64,000 nt of DNA. Source: Sipunculus nudus (Eukaryota > Annelida > Sipuncula > Golfingiida > Sipunculidae). The stretch is from assembly GCA_026874595.1 (NCBI GenBank), contig CM049319.1, positions 3,564,601-3,628,600 on the forward strand, read 5' to 3'. Under the pieces are notes generated by a model that worked only from the letters and a program-made list of their open reading frames with translations, ran no database searches and was not told the DNA's origin. Positions 38,501 to 53,500 of this stretch are shown in pieces; the first letter of the stretch is position 1; every line of letters begins with the position of its first letter. A program made the translations under genes and the position numbers.

Positions 38501-41500
38501 CAAAATTGGGGTGCAGCAGTTCACATGTGAACTGAACATAATCCCGGGTTTCGTAAAATTCTGCCCAGGGGTTATGGAGGAGTTCTCCGGACACCTACGC
38601 GGCGGCAGCGGCGTGCAGCTGAAAACCTAGTATCTGCAAAACTCTGTTTTGGCGGATGCAATTATTGAGAAACAGGTGCTTCTGTATGAATTTTTATTCA
38701 ATACAAGCCAACTGTATTGCACTTTTATAAATGATGGTAATATTTATTCAGAAATATTTGACCCAATCCTTTACAAGATTACATAAATATACATCCAACT
38801 GCATTCACTTTAACTGTTCTTGAGATAATATGATCAAAAGGAATTAAAAGATGGTTGCCTGGTGGCCATATTGGACTTTTGACAAGTCTGAAATCAGACA
38901 ACAAACATTCTCTAAATCGGACCAAACATTAAAGAAAAATTACTGAAACTGCACTGAAGAAATAATTTCTAAGGTGGCTAACTGGCAGACATAATGGATT
39001 TCTGACAAGTATGACATTTGATATCCCACATTCTCCAATAAGAGACCAAACTTGGGGCAAATTATCCAGTAATGAATGCCCAAAATAATTCAAAAGGCAT
39101 GTCCAGGCGCTCATATCAGATTTATAGATATGCAAATGTAAAAAGTGTAAGTCCAATATTTTTTATTATCACTCTGCTTTTCAATGGGGTCAGCAGGGTA
39201 GGTAAACTGCCAAACCTGAAAGAAAAGAAATGCAGAAAGCATGACTAAGGGTCTTGAAATAAAACAAAAAGCCATCCTAAATCAAGGTACACTCCACATA
39301 TTATGAGAACAAACACTTGCTTTTATATGTGGTGATATATATTAAAATATTCAGATATCTAGGAAACTATGTTTATTGCTAGGATTCCATAAAATAAACT
39401 GCAAAATGTTCCCATCATCTTATAAATCAGTAGCTAAACCTTAATACTATACTCTCATAGTCTTAATGCCTGGCTGAAGCATTCAGACAACAGTGTTTTT
39501 GTTATGAAGTAACGAGGTACTTATCACTGATCCTTATCACTTAATAGGCTGAAACAAAAGGGAGTCATATGTCACCAGTGTCACTCACAATTACAGCCAC
39601 ACAGGGAGATTACCAGCTGGGGTGGGATGGTTATATATACAAGAAAAATAGAGATGGTCTATAAAATAAGTAATTGTGAACATCACTGACCTATAAAATA
39701 AGTAATTGTGAACATCACTGACCTATGACCTTGGCCTTTTGCCCACATATCAACTGGATTTTTTCTAAATGATGGGTAACTACTAACTACTTAAATCTGG
39801 TGTAATTACTTGGCAACCAATGGGTGAATAACTTTGACCTGCAACCTTTAACCTGCTGACCAGCTGACCCCAAAATCAATAGGTTATTTATTCAAGCAAA
39901 AAGACCCATAAATATGAAGTTTGAGTCAAACTGAGTGATGCATAGATGTGGTATATGTGAAAGACTGAAGGTTTGGGTTGAACAGTTACACTTGAAATAT
40001 GCTAACAAGCATTTAGAACAATTAAATATTGTGACCTTGACCTTTGACTTTTTGACCTCAACATCAATAGGCTTCTTCCCTTATTGGTAGGTAAGCCATA
40101 TATGACAGATGGAAGGTACAGATTGAAAAGTTTGCCTGAAAATTACTCCATGCAAGAAGTGGGTGCTGTGAACTTGACCTTTGACCTCAAAATCAACAGG
40201 TCTTTTCCCCTGTTGGCAGAGAAGCCATATCAGTGCTGAAAGGTTTGGAATGAAAAGTCTAGCTTGAAATGTGTCCACAACCTTTTCAAAGAAGTGGATC
40301 CTGTGACCCTGACCTTTGACCTTGTGACCTCAAAATCTATAGGATTCTTCTCCAACTTAGTAGGTGAGCTATATGTGAAAGATCAAAGAATTGGGATGAA
40401 AGGGTTGGCTTAAAATGCATCCACAGGCTTTTCAAAGAAGAGGCTCCTGTGACCTTGACCTTTGACCTTTTGACCTAAAAAAAATTATGGTTCTTCCCCT
40501 GTTGGTAGGAGAGCTGTATGTGAAAGATGGAAGGTTTGGGATGAAAATTTTGTCTCAAAGAGTTATTTCTGGGGGGTGCAAACACACCCCATAACTTCAA
40601 GAATATAGGTCACAGTGACCTAATTTCAGGTTTGCAAGGAGATCTTTTTATAACCTCTAAGACTGCATAGGGTTCATGGCCCTAGCCCCTACGGTTACGA
40701 TTTGTGCCCTGCTAACGGATGGACGGCCGGCCGGACGGACAGACGGAAGGACGACGGACAAAGACCCATCGCTATAGCCCAGCATGACTGAAAGTCAGCT
40801 GAGCTAACAAAAAGGGATGTTTAAGTACTGTTTTATTTTACCAGTAGGCTCTGGTCTGTGACTTTTTATCATGCTTTATAAATAATCTACTACTTACACG
40901 GATGTACGACTATTAATAGAACAGTAAAATGTTGTAAATAAAAAATTTTGTCTTATTTATTTTAATTTCACTGCAATAATGTATGATCCCTAGTACTTTC
41001 CCTTCTTCATTGTTTAGTCTTCATCTTTCCAAGTTTTTATCAAATCCTGTCAAAAGTTGTCGATATCACAGGAATATAAAGGCTTTTGGTCACTTTTCTA
41101 TTTTGATTTGCTACCTCTTACTTGCTGGGAATCGGAACAAGAGACCCATGGGTCATGACGCTCAGCTGAATGGGAAGAGATTCCCAAAAGGAAATTTTAT
41201 CATCAGAATGGTAGTATATACCCATTCAACTGAAGCATCAAACAGATTAACCAACAGGCCAAGATTTAGTCTGTATTTATATATCTCAAAAATAGAGAAA
41301 AATTGTGTAAACTTTAAAAACTAGAATACGGGTAGCCGACAAGTGACTACGTGTATCTGCCAAAATCAGAGTGGAACAGGTGAAGTGAGGCATGGATTGA
41401 GTGGCAAGGGGAAATAGAGAGGTATGTTGCATATTAGCATGGATGTCTGCAGCCTAAATGTGTTTGTAGGTTGTGCCACCTACCACAAATCGAGAAAGCT

Positions 41501-44500
41501 GTCCAAGTTGTATACATATGCAAAATTTTAGGCAGAAAAGTCAAAACCACTACATGTATATGAGTGATTTTAGCCCACGGCAGACAAACAGACAGACCCT
41601 GTGCAAAAATGGTTGCAGATGGCCCCTCCAGTTTTGTGTATGTAAAGACCTATGTGAGATCTCAACACATGCACAATTTTGGTCCAATTGGTCAAATGGT
41701 TCCTGAGATATGAGCTTGGATGTGTGCAGTGTTAACTAGAATGTAGGTGGCGCCACCTGTCATAAAATCAAGAAAGCTGTCCAGGATGTATAAACCTGCA
41801 CAATTTTAGGCAGTTATGTCAAACCACTACAGAGAAATGAGTGATTTTAGGCCACGGCAGACAAACAGACAGACGCTGTGCAAAATGTGCAATAATTGTT
41901 GCAGGTGGCCCCTCCAGTTTTGCGTATGATAAATCTATGTGAGATCTATACACAAAATTTTGGCCCAATCAGTCAAACGGTTCCAGAGATATGAGCTTGG
42001 ATGTCATTAGCATGAACGTGAATGTAGGTGGCACCACCTGTCATAAAATCAAGAAAGCTATCCTGGATGTTTACGCATGCCGGATTTCAGGTGAATTAGT
42101 CAATTAACTGCAGAGATATGAGTGATTTTAACCCAAGGCAGATGAACAGATGGACACTGTGCAAACATATATACAGGTGGCGCCACCATTTTTTGTGTAT
42201 GTTATAAAGCAATCCAAGGGCTACATTTGTATAAATTTTATTTCCTGATCGGTCAAACAGTTCCTGAGATATGAGGGTTTATATGTGGAAACAGACGCAC
42301 AAATGGATGGTTGATAGAGAGGAAAGGTCAGAGGTCAAAGCAAATTGGTTAGGCACCAGTTCACATGTGACCAAATAATTGGTGTAAGTTTCGGAAAAAT
42401 CGGTCCATTAGTCTCAGAGGAGCTCTGTGGAAATGAACGTGGCGGCGGCGGAGGAACCCGGTCAAAAACACAGTATCCGCAAAACTTCGTTTTGGCGGAT
42501 ACAAAAAAATACAGGTGGCTCCACCAGTGTGCAGAAACTAATAAAAACACTTAATGGTCAATATCCATGCAAAGAATCATGGTGATCTCCGCATTAGTTG
42601 TTCAGATACTTCAGCTTTTGTATCAAATTGTCCATTATTCTAAGGGATACTTTGGAGTCCTATAGCTTGAAGGATATGGGTAACAAAGACCTAATTTCAA
42701 GTTTCCACAGGCACTTTTCATGGGCCACCTTGCATGACAAGAATGAAGATTCTAGGTCCAGTTGTTGCGATTTGTACCCTGTTGACAGATAACCACATCT
42801 TTAAAGGTCTCAAAAAAAGAGAAAAAAATTTGTAAAAATTAGAAAAAAATAGAGGTGGCGCACCCAGTCTGCAGAAACTGATGAGACTGCTCATGATCAA
42901 TATGTATGCCGAAAATCATGACCATCAGTGTTGTAGTTATTGAGATACTGCAGTTTTTGTATCAATTTCTCCATTATTCTAGGGGGTATTTTGGGAGCCA
43001 TACAGCTTAAAGAATATGGGTAACAGAGACCTAATTTCAGGTTTCCATGGAGATTTTTCATGGGTCTCCCTGTGTGTCAAGAATGAAGATTCTAGGTCCA
43101 GTTTATATTGTTCGTGCCCTGTTAACAGATGTTCATATCTTTAAAGGTCTCAAAAATAGAGAAAAAATTTGTAAAAAAACCTGAACAAATACAGGTGGTG
43201 TCACCAGTCTGCAGAAACTGATGAAACACTCCATGATCAATATCCATGCAAACAATTATGGTGATCTCTGCATTAGCTGTTCAGATACTTCAGCTTTTGT
43301 ACCAAATTTTCCATTATTCTGAGCTGTACTTTGGAGTGCCATAGCTCAAAGGATATGGATAACAGACCTAATTTCAGGTTTCCATGGAGACCTATAATGG
43401 GTCTCCCTTTGTGTCAAAAATGAAGATTCTAGGTCCAGTCTTTACAATTTGTACCCTGTTGACAGATAACTTCATCCTTAAAGGTCTCAAAAATAAAGGA
43501 AAAAAAAATGTGAAATTTGAAAAATTAAAGGTGGCGCCACCAGTCTGCATGAACTGATGGAACACCTCTTGATCAATATGTATGCCAAAAATCATGACCA
43601 TCAGTGTAGTAATTATTGAGATGTTGCAGTTTGTTTTTATTAAATTTTCCATTATTCTGGGGGGTTATTGGGAGCCCCCCACAGCTCAAAGGATATGGGT
43701 AACAGAGACCTAATTTCCGGTTTCCAAGGAGATTTTTCATGGGCCTCTCAGTGTGTCAAGAATTAAGATTCTAGGTCAAGTCTTTACGATTTGTGCCTTG
43801 TTAACAGATGTTCACATTTTTAAAGGTCTCAAAGATAGAGAAAAAAAATTCGTAAAAATAAAAAAATACAGGTGGCGCCACCAGTCTGCAGGAAGTGATG
43901 GAACATCTCATGATCAATATGTATGCCAAAAATCATGACCATCAGTCAAGTAGTTAATGAGATATTGATGTTTTTGTATGAAATTTTTGACTTTTCTGGG
44001 GGGTACTTTGGGGCCCCATAGCTCGAAGATTATGGGTAACAGAGACCTAATTTCTGGTTTCCAAGGAGATTTTTCATGGACCTCTCAGAATCCCAAGTAA
44101 CAAGGTTCTAAGTCCAGCGGTTACAATTTGTGCCTGCTTAACGGACCGACAGACAGACGGACGATGGACAAAGAGTGATTGCTATAGCTCAGATGACTTT
44201 CAGTCAGCTGAGCTAAAAAGGAAGTTTAATAATGAATACACAATTAGAAATAAAGCCTGTAGTATAACAAGATTTCCTTTATTAAATGTTTAAATTCACA
44301 GAAGAATAATCTTGGTATCCAGGGCAATCCCAAAAATTAAAATTATCAACAGGTATTTCATTTCCTTGTTTCTACCAGAGTACCCCATTTATCCTGTTCT
44401 GTTCTGATAAATCAAATATCTGAATTGTTCCTTTCAATATATATATATATCTTTAACAGATACCCATTGCATCTGTGTTGATGTTATAAGTAAAGATTCA

Positions 44501-47500
44501 GACCTGCAGGTTTGTGTGTTGATATTGAATCAACAGGTTTCTGGTTTGTGTCAACATAGGGGGTAGTATCCTTTGGCTGTTCAATTCTCTGCTCTTCCAG
44601 AACAACTCTTGTAGTTTTGGTGACAACTAACCCGTCATCATCATCATCTGTAACATAAAATTTAAGCATGTGACTGGTTTATACAAATCATTATTAATTA
44701 CCACGCTGAAAAGCTTGTTCAATAACAAATTAAGTACTTTGTATAACCACTCCTAACATGACTATATTTGTGATTATCTGATGAGCTGTTTATCTCATGA
44801 ATGTATGTCAAGCTCCCATATTATCAGTATGGACTGTAAAAGACTGGTTCTAATAGGAGTATGATTACATAACTTGAGTGGTTGTAAAGCAGGGTTTCAC
44901 AACATAATTCACTACATAAATTCTTCTGGTAATTTTAAACAAATTTTTTTCACAACTAGATGACCCTAGGTAGAACAGTTGCCAGAAGTTGAAATAAAAA
45001 GACAGACAAAAAGACAGGTGAACATCTGGAATTCATAAAATAAATAACCCTTTTTTTGGAGGAAGTAGAAAGAAATAATATGTATATGCAGCGATAATAA
45101 TTTCTAAAAGTTGAATTCCTAACAGACAGACGGAAGGACGTACAGAAGAACAAAGTCAAGGCCGGATCATTCTTTCATGTTATACTGACAGGTCAGGAAG
45201 GGCCCCACAAAAGGCCCACAGACATAGTGCAGGCTGAGTGATGCTTGGAAAAATATAATGAAAGACCTGATTACATGCAGAGACTGAGGAAACTGACCCA
45301 AAACAGTTTTTAAACACTGAACCAAGATAAATCAGTGACAGTCGTGTATGAAGGTGTAGGAGTGGAGCATTCTAAGCTATAGAGGCATCGTTACATCAGA
45401 CATATTAATCTGTAAGCCTGTTTAAGCATATAACCTCTGAACTTGTGATGATGAATCAATATGGTTCTACTGGTATTGTAAGGTAATCCAAAAGTGAAAG
45501 ATTTTTGATGAAACATTAACAAAGCCTCCACAACCTTTTTAAAGATTCTGATGTGGTGACCTTGACCTTTGACCCCCAAAATTTAATGGTTTCTTGCTAT
45601 AGTGATGGGCCATGCATAAGTCAACTTTGAAATCAATATGTCAAACCAAAATGTAGTGATAATCCGGAAATGAATTTGTGGACAGATGGCTCCTGTCATC
45701 CTGAACTTTAACCTTGTGACCCCAATATTGATAGAGATCTTCTCCTATTAGCAGGTCTCCTATATGTGCAAAAATGTGGGTACTGTGACCTATGACCTTT
45801 GCCCTCATGACCCCAAAATCAAAAGGGTTTTTCCTTTTGTGGTGGGCCATATTTTTGTAAAGTTTGCAATCCATATGTCAATCCAAACTTGAGCTATCAT
45901 CCAGAAATGAATTTATGGACAGACAGGGTGATTACTATAGGGCACCCTCTGAATAAGCAGGGCCCTAATAAGGAGTGAAATTAAACTTATGTTTGTAATA
46001 TTAAAGAGAGAGAAAGACTAGAAGTTTGCTCACGTATCACACAGGAACAAATAAACAATGTCAAAATACCTTTATCTAACAATCCAATGACAAACTGCTG
46101 AAAAGAAAGGGGGAGCAGGTTGAAAATTTCAATGACAAATATGCAGAAAAATATTTTTAATGTCCAAACAAGGGACCTATGGGTCACTGTGCTCAGCTGA
46201 CATTAACTTTGAAGGTAAAAATCTAAAATAATATCAAATGGAGATAAAGTGTAAGAGGAAGAGGTAATAAAGGCTATGGTTGGTTTATATGATTGGTTTG
46301 TATTGATGAGCAAGAAATTGTTGCAAAAAATATTCTGTGACCTGACCATGTGTTTCCTAATGTTGAAACTAAAGCATGTGAGCAGTTTGTGAACAAATGA
46401 TCTGTACTATTACCATGATCATTAGTTGGTTTTTCTATTAACTGTTGACATTTCAGTAGTTTACACATTTGTTCAATTGAATCTATTTTTTGGAATAATA
46501 TATATTATAAAATATATATGTATTTTTTTATGAAATGTATACAGTTGAAATATAGCTAATTAACAACATAAAACAGGGCAAACAAAGCCTGATCTCAAAT
46601 TCTGCTGAAAATAATGAACAAATGTTTGTATTAAATCCTCATTTTTTTATCACATCAATTATTTTCTAGTTTAAGTTTATATTTCTATACATTTCCAATT
46701 TAACATATATATCTGAATATAAAAGTTGATTCATAATTCTCAATTGCATCATCATAAATCTTAATCTTGTCAGATAACACCACATCATGCATACAAATGT
46801 TTATTAATTTTTCACCACAAATTTATATCTTTTAAATATGCAAAACAATAAATATCTAAAAATAATACTTGATTTAGATTTCACAATTTTTAATTGTGTC
46901 TTTATTTATCCATAATGTGCTCCATATTTTATAATAATTTAAGCATACTGATGGGTTCAATTATATTTGTTAAAATCATTTAAAAGAAAATTGATTTCTT
47001 TAAAAATGCTACATTACACAACATTGCATCTTCTGGATTACACCTTGAATTATTTTTTCAAGGAAAGTCTTTGCATATTGGAGTGGAAACAGCATTACAA
47101 TTAAGGAGATACAGGAAAAACAATAACAATTACTGCATAACACTTGGTGGGTTGGGTTTGGGGGGGGGGGGTTTGGTTGGGATGGTGATATGAGAATAAC
47201 TGTACACCTGTCACAGCAGGGGATCTCCCCCAGTGACTGTAACAAATCAGAAACCCTGGCATAGCTGACTTCCAGTGACCTGGAGTGGGACCCTGCATCT
47301 GTAATCAAAGCAAGTGACTACACAAACCATTTGAAAAGCTAAGAGAAAATGGCCCAGCTTAAATGAACCTCTGTAAATTATAGAATAATGGACATGAGCT
47401 AAAGCATATGGACTGTGTAATAAATGAAACCTTTGGCCTGAAACCATTTAGTGATGCACCAAGGGAAAAAATGGGCCTATGGTAAGTGTCATATAAAAGT

Positions 47501-50500
47501 TCCATTTTATAAACAAATAATGTGTGAAGGTAATTAAGTTTTCAAAAGTTAAATATATGGCTATATGAGTTAAAAATTAATCCCAAAAAGTTTGACCAAT
47601 ATTCCTAATTTTAAAACTAGGTTTAACAGTGTTATTCACACCCAGGCCCCGCCTACTTTAAGAGATATGAATGAAATGCTACCAAGTATTTATATCTTCT
47701 TAAATCTTGTCAGTTAGCACTTACATTGGGTCCTAATATTTTACCATATTTGAATATTAGGATTAAATTCCTGAAAATTTTTTTCTTTAAAAAAATCAAA
47801 ATTGTCCAAGTCTCAACAAAAAGAATTTTTTTAACATAAAAATTATAAGCTTTGTCTTGTATATTAGTCCTGAGTATCGAAGCGGTGGGTCAGGGAGGGG
47901 TCTCTGTTGTTACTGTTCATCGCTGAAAAAATGTGAAATTATAAGATTCATTTTTTTTAGAGTACACATCTGTCAACAGAATGGGGTGGGGGGGGGGGGA
48001 GAGAAAGGCTCCCTGTGGTATTATGCTGGCAGCCTGGTCAAGCTCAACAAGAGAGAGGGCTTGCCTGAGTGATGGGATTACATAATAGCCTGGGGAGCAT
48101 TGAGAGTTGCACTGAATGACCTACAGTGACCTCAGTGGACTGCTTGACAATGTGAGGGAATACAACCAGAGCCTCCAAACACATTAAATAACTAGCCTAA
48201 TTTTGCAGCTTTTATTTTCAAATTCAGATTTTAACAGATTAAATCCTTATGTGTACATGCTGTGAAAATAACATCCACAGTACTTACAGGAAAAAATTGT
48301 GCCGTGGCCAAAGTTGGGCAAAATCTAAGGTACTGATTTTATATTTATGCTAATAACTTAAAAAAAATTCATTTTTCAGATCTAATTTTCAGTATACAAT
48401 TGAATCTTGATTAAATGATGTTATATTCCTGATAAAACGTCTCAGCCATTCTTATTTTAAGTGAGTAAATATATATCCTGATTTTTTACAAGGTGCATTA
48501 TGTAACTTCAACAAATTATGCAATACTGACCGAAATTTTGGTATGTACATAGGAAATGTATGGAAGAATATGAATATTTACAATTACATCTAACATTATG
48601 CCAATTTTTGGATTACCAGGTAAACAAAAGTAGGGTCATGATGCTAGAAAATACAAATACATTAAGGCTTCTAAAAAACTTCAATAGCTAGACTAATTTT
48701 TAAGCTTATACTTTCAAATTCAAAGTTCATCAGATTAAATCCACATGTAAACTGGCTGTGAAAATTAAATCAAATGTACTTATAAGAAAAAAATGTGACA
48801 TGGTCAAATTTAGGCAAAATTTAAGGTACCAATTTTTTATTTTTGCTAATATTTTAAATTTAACAGATTTTGATCTAATTTTGGGTATACAATTTAATTT
48901 TGATTAATTAAAGATATATTACTGGAAAAAAGTCTTAAGCTTTAAAATGTTTTGTTTTAAGTGATCAAATATCTTTCCTGATTTTTTACAAAATGCATTA
49001 TGTTTGAGCGCATAACTTTTTTTAAATCACATAATACAGACCTAATTTCTGACATGTACATAGGAACTATATAGAGGAATATTTATGGTAAATATGAGAA
49101 AAAACAGGTGAGTGGTTGCGTAGTTAGGCTGTCCTGAAATGTGAAAATAGGTTTTTAATAAAAAAATTGAGGTTTTTCCTTAATTTCTCAAAGGAACAAA
49201 GTCGCAAAGACCCCGTTTTCAGCTTGGTAGGAGATCTTGGGGACATCTAACATTATGCCAACAATCTTGGGAGCATAGAGAGCTGCACTGAATGACCAAC
49301 AGTGACCACAGTGGACTGCTTGACAATGTAAGGGAATACAACAAGAGCCTCCAAAAAAATTCAATAACTAGCCTAATTTTGCAGCTTTTATTTTCAAATT
49401 TCAGACTTTAACAGATTAAATCCTTATATGTACATGCTGTGAAAATTAGATCCACAGTACTTACAGGAAAAAAACGTGCCATGGTCAAAGTTGGGCAAAA
49501 TTTAAGGTACCAATTTTTTATTTTTGTTAATATTTAAAAAAATTTTAAAGATTTTGATCTTATTTTGGGTATACAATTTAATTTTGATAAAATAAAGTTA
49601 TATTACTGGAAAAAAAGTCCATAGCTTTAATATGTCCTGTGTTAAGTGATCAAATATCTTTCCTGATTTTTTACAAAATGCATTATGTTTGGGTCCATAA
49701 CTTTTTTAAATTATATAATACAGACCTAATTTCTGGCATGTACATAGGAACTATATAGAGAAATATTTATGGTAAATATGAGGAAAAACAGATGAGCGGT
49801 TTCAATATAAGCCAGTCCTGAAGTGTGAAAATAGGTTTTTAATAAAAAATTGAGGTTTTTCCTAAATTTCTCAAAGGAATGAAGTCGCAAAGACCCAGTT
49901 TTAGGCTTGGTAGGAGATCTTGGGGACATCTAACATTATGCCGAATTTTGGATTCCTAGGTCTTACGGTTTCAAAACGTGCCACATCTACGGACGGACGG
50001 ACGGACGGACGGACGGACGGACGGACGGACAGACGGACGGACGACGGACAATGGACCACGACTATAGCTCAGATGACTTATAGTCAGCTGAGCTAAAAAT
50101 AAATCATTTTAAAACGTTTTAACAAACATAACTGGTAATATCTAGTGTACACTGGCTAGATGGCTTTTATAGACAGCATTTGTGTTCAGCTCTATCATCT
50201 CACCATTGTCCATGAGTTGGACATAACCGTTGTTGCCGGCAACTTCAGAAGATGACTGTTCCTCTAGCTTACTGCAACAATGTATTACAAACAACAATAA
50301 ATAAACCCACACAGTAAACATACATCATGTTTGTAGATGTAACTTTCTCTCTTTATTTTACTTCTAATAACAATAATATTAACACAAATTGATCCTTGAA
50401 CCATGTAACATTTATTAATTTTCTAATTTCCTAAAACTACTCCCTGCTTTCTTTACACTGCTGCCACACTGGGAATTATGATACATGAGTACAAATATCA

Positions 50501-53500
50501 TTCAGATCTGTTAGAATAAGATTTTAAAATAATCTTGTGTCATGGCACAATGGAATGAAATGTACCTGTGTGTAACTTTTAAACAAGCTTTAGTAATACT
50601 GACAATTACCTGTGGAAGGTTAGCTCACGAGTCCTTTATTTTGCATATTTCAGTCAATTTGTAATTAACTGCAATGTGCGCAATAAACTTCACTATATTA
50701 AACTGAATGTCACTTTTGTGAAACACTGAAAGAGCATATTGCTCAGTCTCACAGAACATGTTGTGTCGAGTTTAAAATCACCTTAAAGATGATTCTTATA
50801 ATGTACTTAATGGCAGCACAGAAATAGAGAAAACAAACAATTATCATGAACAAAATGAAGCATCACTTCCTTAAACTATTAAGCCTGATAAAATAGGTCT
50901 AACAAAACAAGTGGCCCATGGGCCATGATGCTTAGCTAAATTTGACTTGGTACTCATTTCTTTTATTAATGTTATATATTGTCTGTAAGAATAGCCTATG
51001 GCTAATGTTACTATGTTGAAAAATGGACAGAAAAACTAGACATTTCTTGGCACCGCAGGTGAAAGAGTATCCCCAGACATAGTAGGCCCCCCCCCCTTTA
51101 AGAATAGTCCCCATTTTTAGCAGCATATACTTACACTTGGCATATTTATTGTTTCTTCCATCTTTCAATCCACAATCTTGTTGAAGATGTTGGTCCTGTG
51201 ACCTTGATCTTTTTAAAGATGTCTCCTGTGACTTGACCTTTGACCTCATGACCCCAAAATCAATTCCGGTCTTGCTTTTCCAATGGGACATATACAAGTC
51301 AAGTTTGAAATCTATACATCAATAAAGCAGGAATTATCATCCAGAAACTAATTTTTGGACAGATGGCTCCTGTGACCTTCACCTTTGACCTTGTGACCTC
51401 AAAATTGATAGGGTTCTTCCTCTCTTGGCAGGTGAACTATATGTGCAAGATAAATCTGAGATGAAATGTTTGGCTGAAAATGCATCCACATCTTTTTAAA
51501 GATGTGTCCTGTGACCTTGACCTTTGACCTCATGACCCCAAAATCAATTGGAGTCTTGCTTTTCCAATGGGACATATACAAGTCAAGTTTGACATCCATA
51601 CATTAATAAAAGCAGGAATTATCATCCAGAAACTAATTTTTGGACAGATGGCTCCTGTGACCTTCACCTTTGACCTTGTGACCTCAAAATTGATAGGGGT
51701 CTTCCACTCTTGGCAGGTGAACTATATGTGCAAGATGAAAGATCTGAGATGAATTGTTTGGCTGAAAATGCATCCACAATCTTTTTAAAGAGGTTTCCTG
51801 TGACCTTGACCTTTGACCTCATGACCCCAAAATCAATTGGAGTCTTGCTTTTTCAATGGGACATATATAAGTCAAGTTTGAAATCAATACATCAATAAAA
51901 GCAGGAATTATCATCCAGAAACTAATTTTTGGACAGATAGCTCCTGTGGCCTTGACCTTTGACCTTGTGACCCCAAAATTGATATGGATCATCCACTATT
52001 GGCAAGTGAGCTTTATATTCAAGATGGAAGACCTGGGATGAAAGTTTGGCTTAAAATGCATCCTCAGTATCTTTTAAGATGCCAGTCCAGTGACCTTGAC
52101 CTTTGACCTCATGACCCTAGAACCTATAGGGTTCTTACTTTAGTGGTGGGCCATACATAAGTCACGTTTGAAATCCATATGGCTATCAACACTGGAGATA
52201 TCATAAGAGGTGTGTGATTTTCACCATATATGGCAATATTCAAGGTCAAGGCCACTCTCATAGGAAAGGTCATGACCACAATTTAAATAAACATCATCCC
52301 ATAACCCATACCTATGTATATGCATAATATAAAAGAAATCTGTCCATTAGTTTTTGACTTATAATGCTCACAGTACTGTAAGGTGGCAATTTTGGGGGTA
52401 TTAAACGGCACTAAAACAAGTAAAGAATAACAGGTGGCGCCAAGAGTTTCCGGAACATGACAACCCTATCCATGATCTTCCATCAACTTGATTTTGGGAT
52501 AAATCCATGCAAGATTTCTTGAGATATTAAAGAATTTGTGTGAATTTCCCCAAAATTGGACCTATTCAAGGTCAAGGACACTCTCCTAGTAAAGGTCATG
52601 ACCTCATTTTAAATAGGCGTCGTCCTCTTACTGATATCTATACATATACCAAGTTTGGTAAAGTTACGTGAAATATTTTTTGGGTTATCGTGCCAACAAG
52701 ATATATATGCGGCGGCGGCGGGACCGGTATGAAAACAGTATCCCTGTCTGGGGATACAAAAATTTCAGGATTCATAGGAGACCTGCCCAGTCCCCACTGG
52801 ATTTCACAAGAGCACAAGAGGGGGTTCCAAGGAAAACAGATACAATATGTACCCTGTCTGTCTGCTCAAAATCATGTTTCTGGTCCATAGCTCACAGAAT
52901 ATAAGTCACCATGACCCAATTTCAGGTTTCCAGGAAAATTGCCAAGGACTTCTCTGAATGTCATGTTAGAAGAGTCTAGGGCTAATGAATAGTCTCAGCC
53001 CTGTCGGACTGGCCAATATCATGCTTCTGGCCAGTAAAACTTCCCTGGCTTTTCTGATAGAAGATTCTGGATTTAACAGACAAGATTTGTGCCTATCTGA
53101 CATTCATGGTGCTAATATGACATCTTTTTCCTATAGACTGCAGAATATAGGTCACCATGACCTACTTTCAGGTTTCCAAAGACATTTTCCTAGGACCTCC
53201 CAGATTTTTATGTTAGAAGGTTCTAGGCATAATAGATACAATTTTTGCCCCGTCTGACTGTCTTGGTGCTTATATGACATCTTGGTTATAGGTCGCACAA
53301 TATAGGTCATGGTGACCAAATTTCATGTTTCAAAGGACATCTGCCAAGGACATCTCAGAATGTTACTGTAGGAGATTCTAGACCTAACAGATACAACTTG
53401 TTCCATCTGACTTACTGGGTCCTTAAATTCCTGTTTTCAGCCTGTAGGTCACAAAGTGTAGGTCACCATGACCTCATTTAAAGATCAAACAGAGATTTGC

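Noticed and set aside
51200-52150. Frames with recurring LTFDLMTPKSIG peptide
   Set aside because: Readings of the AGGTCA-type tandem repeat on the plus strand, with no splice support and no protein-like conservation.
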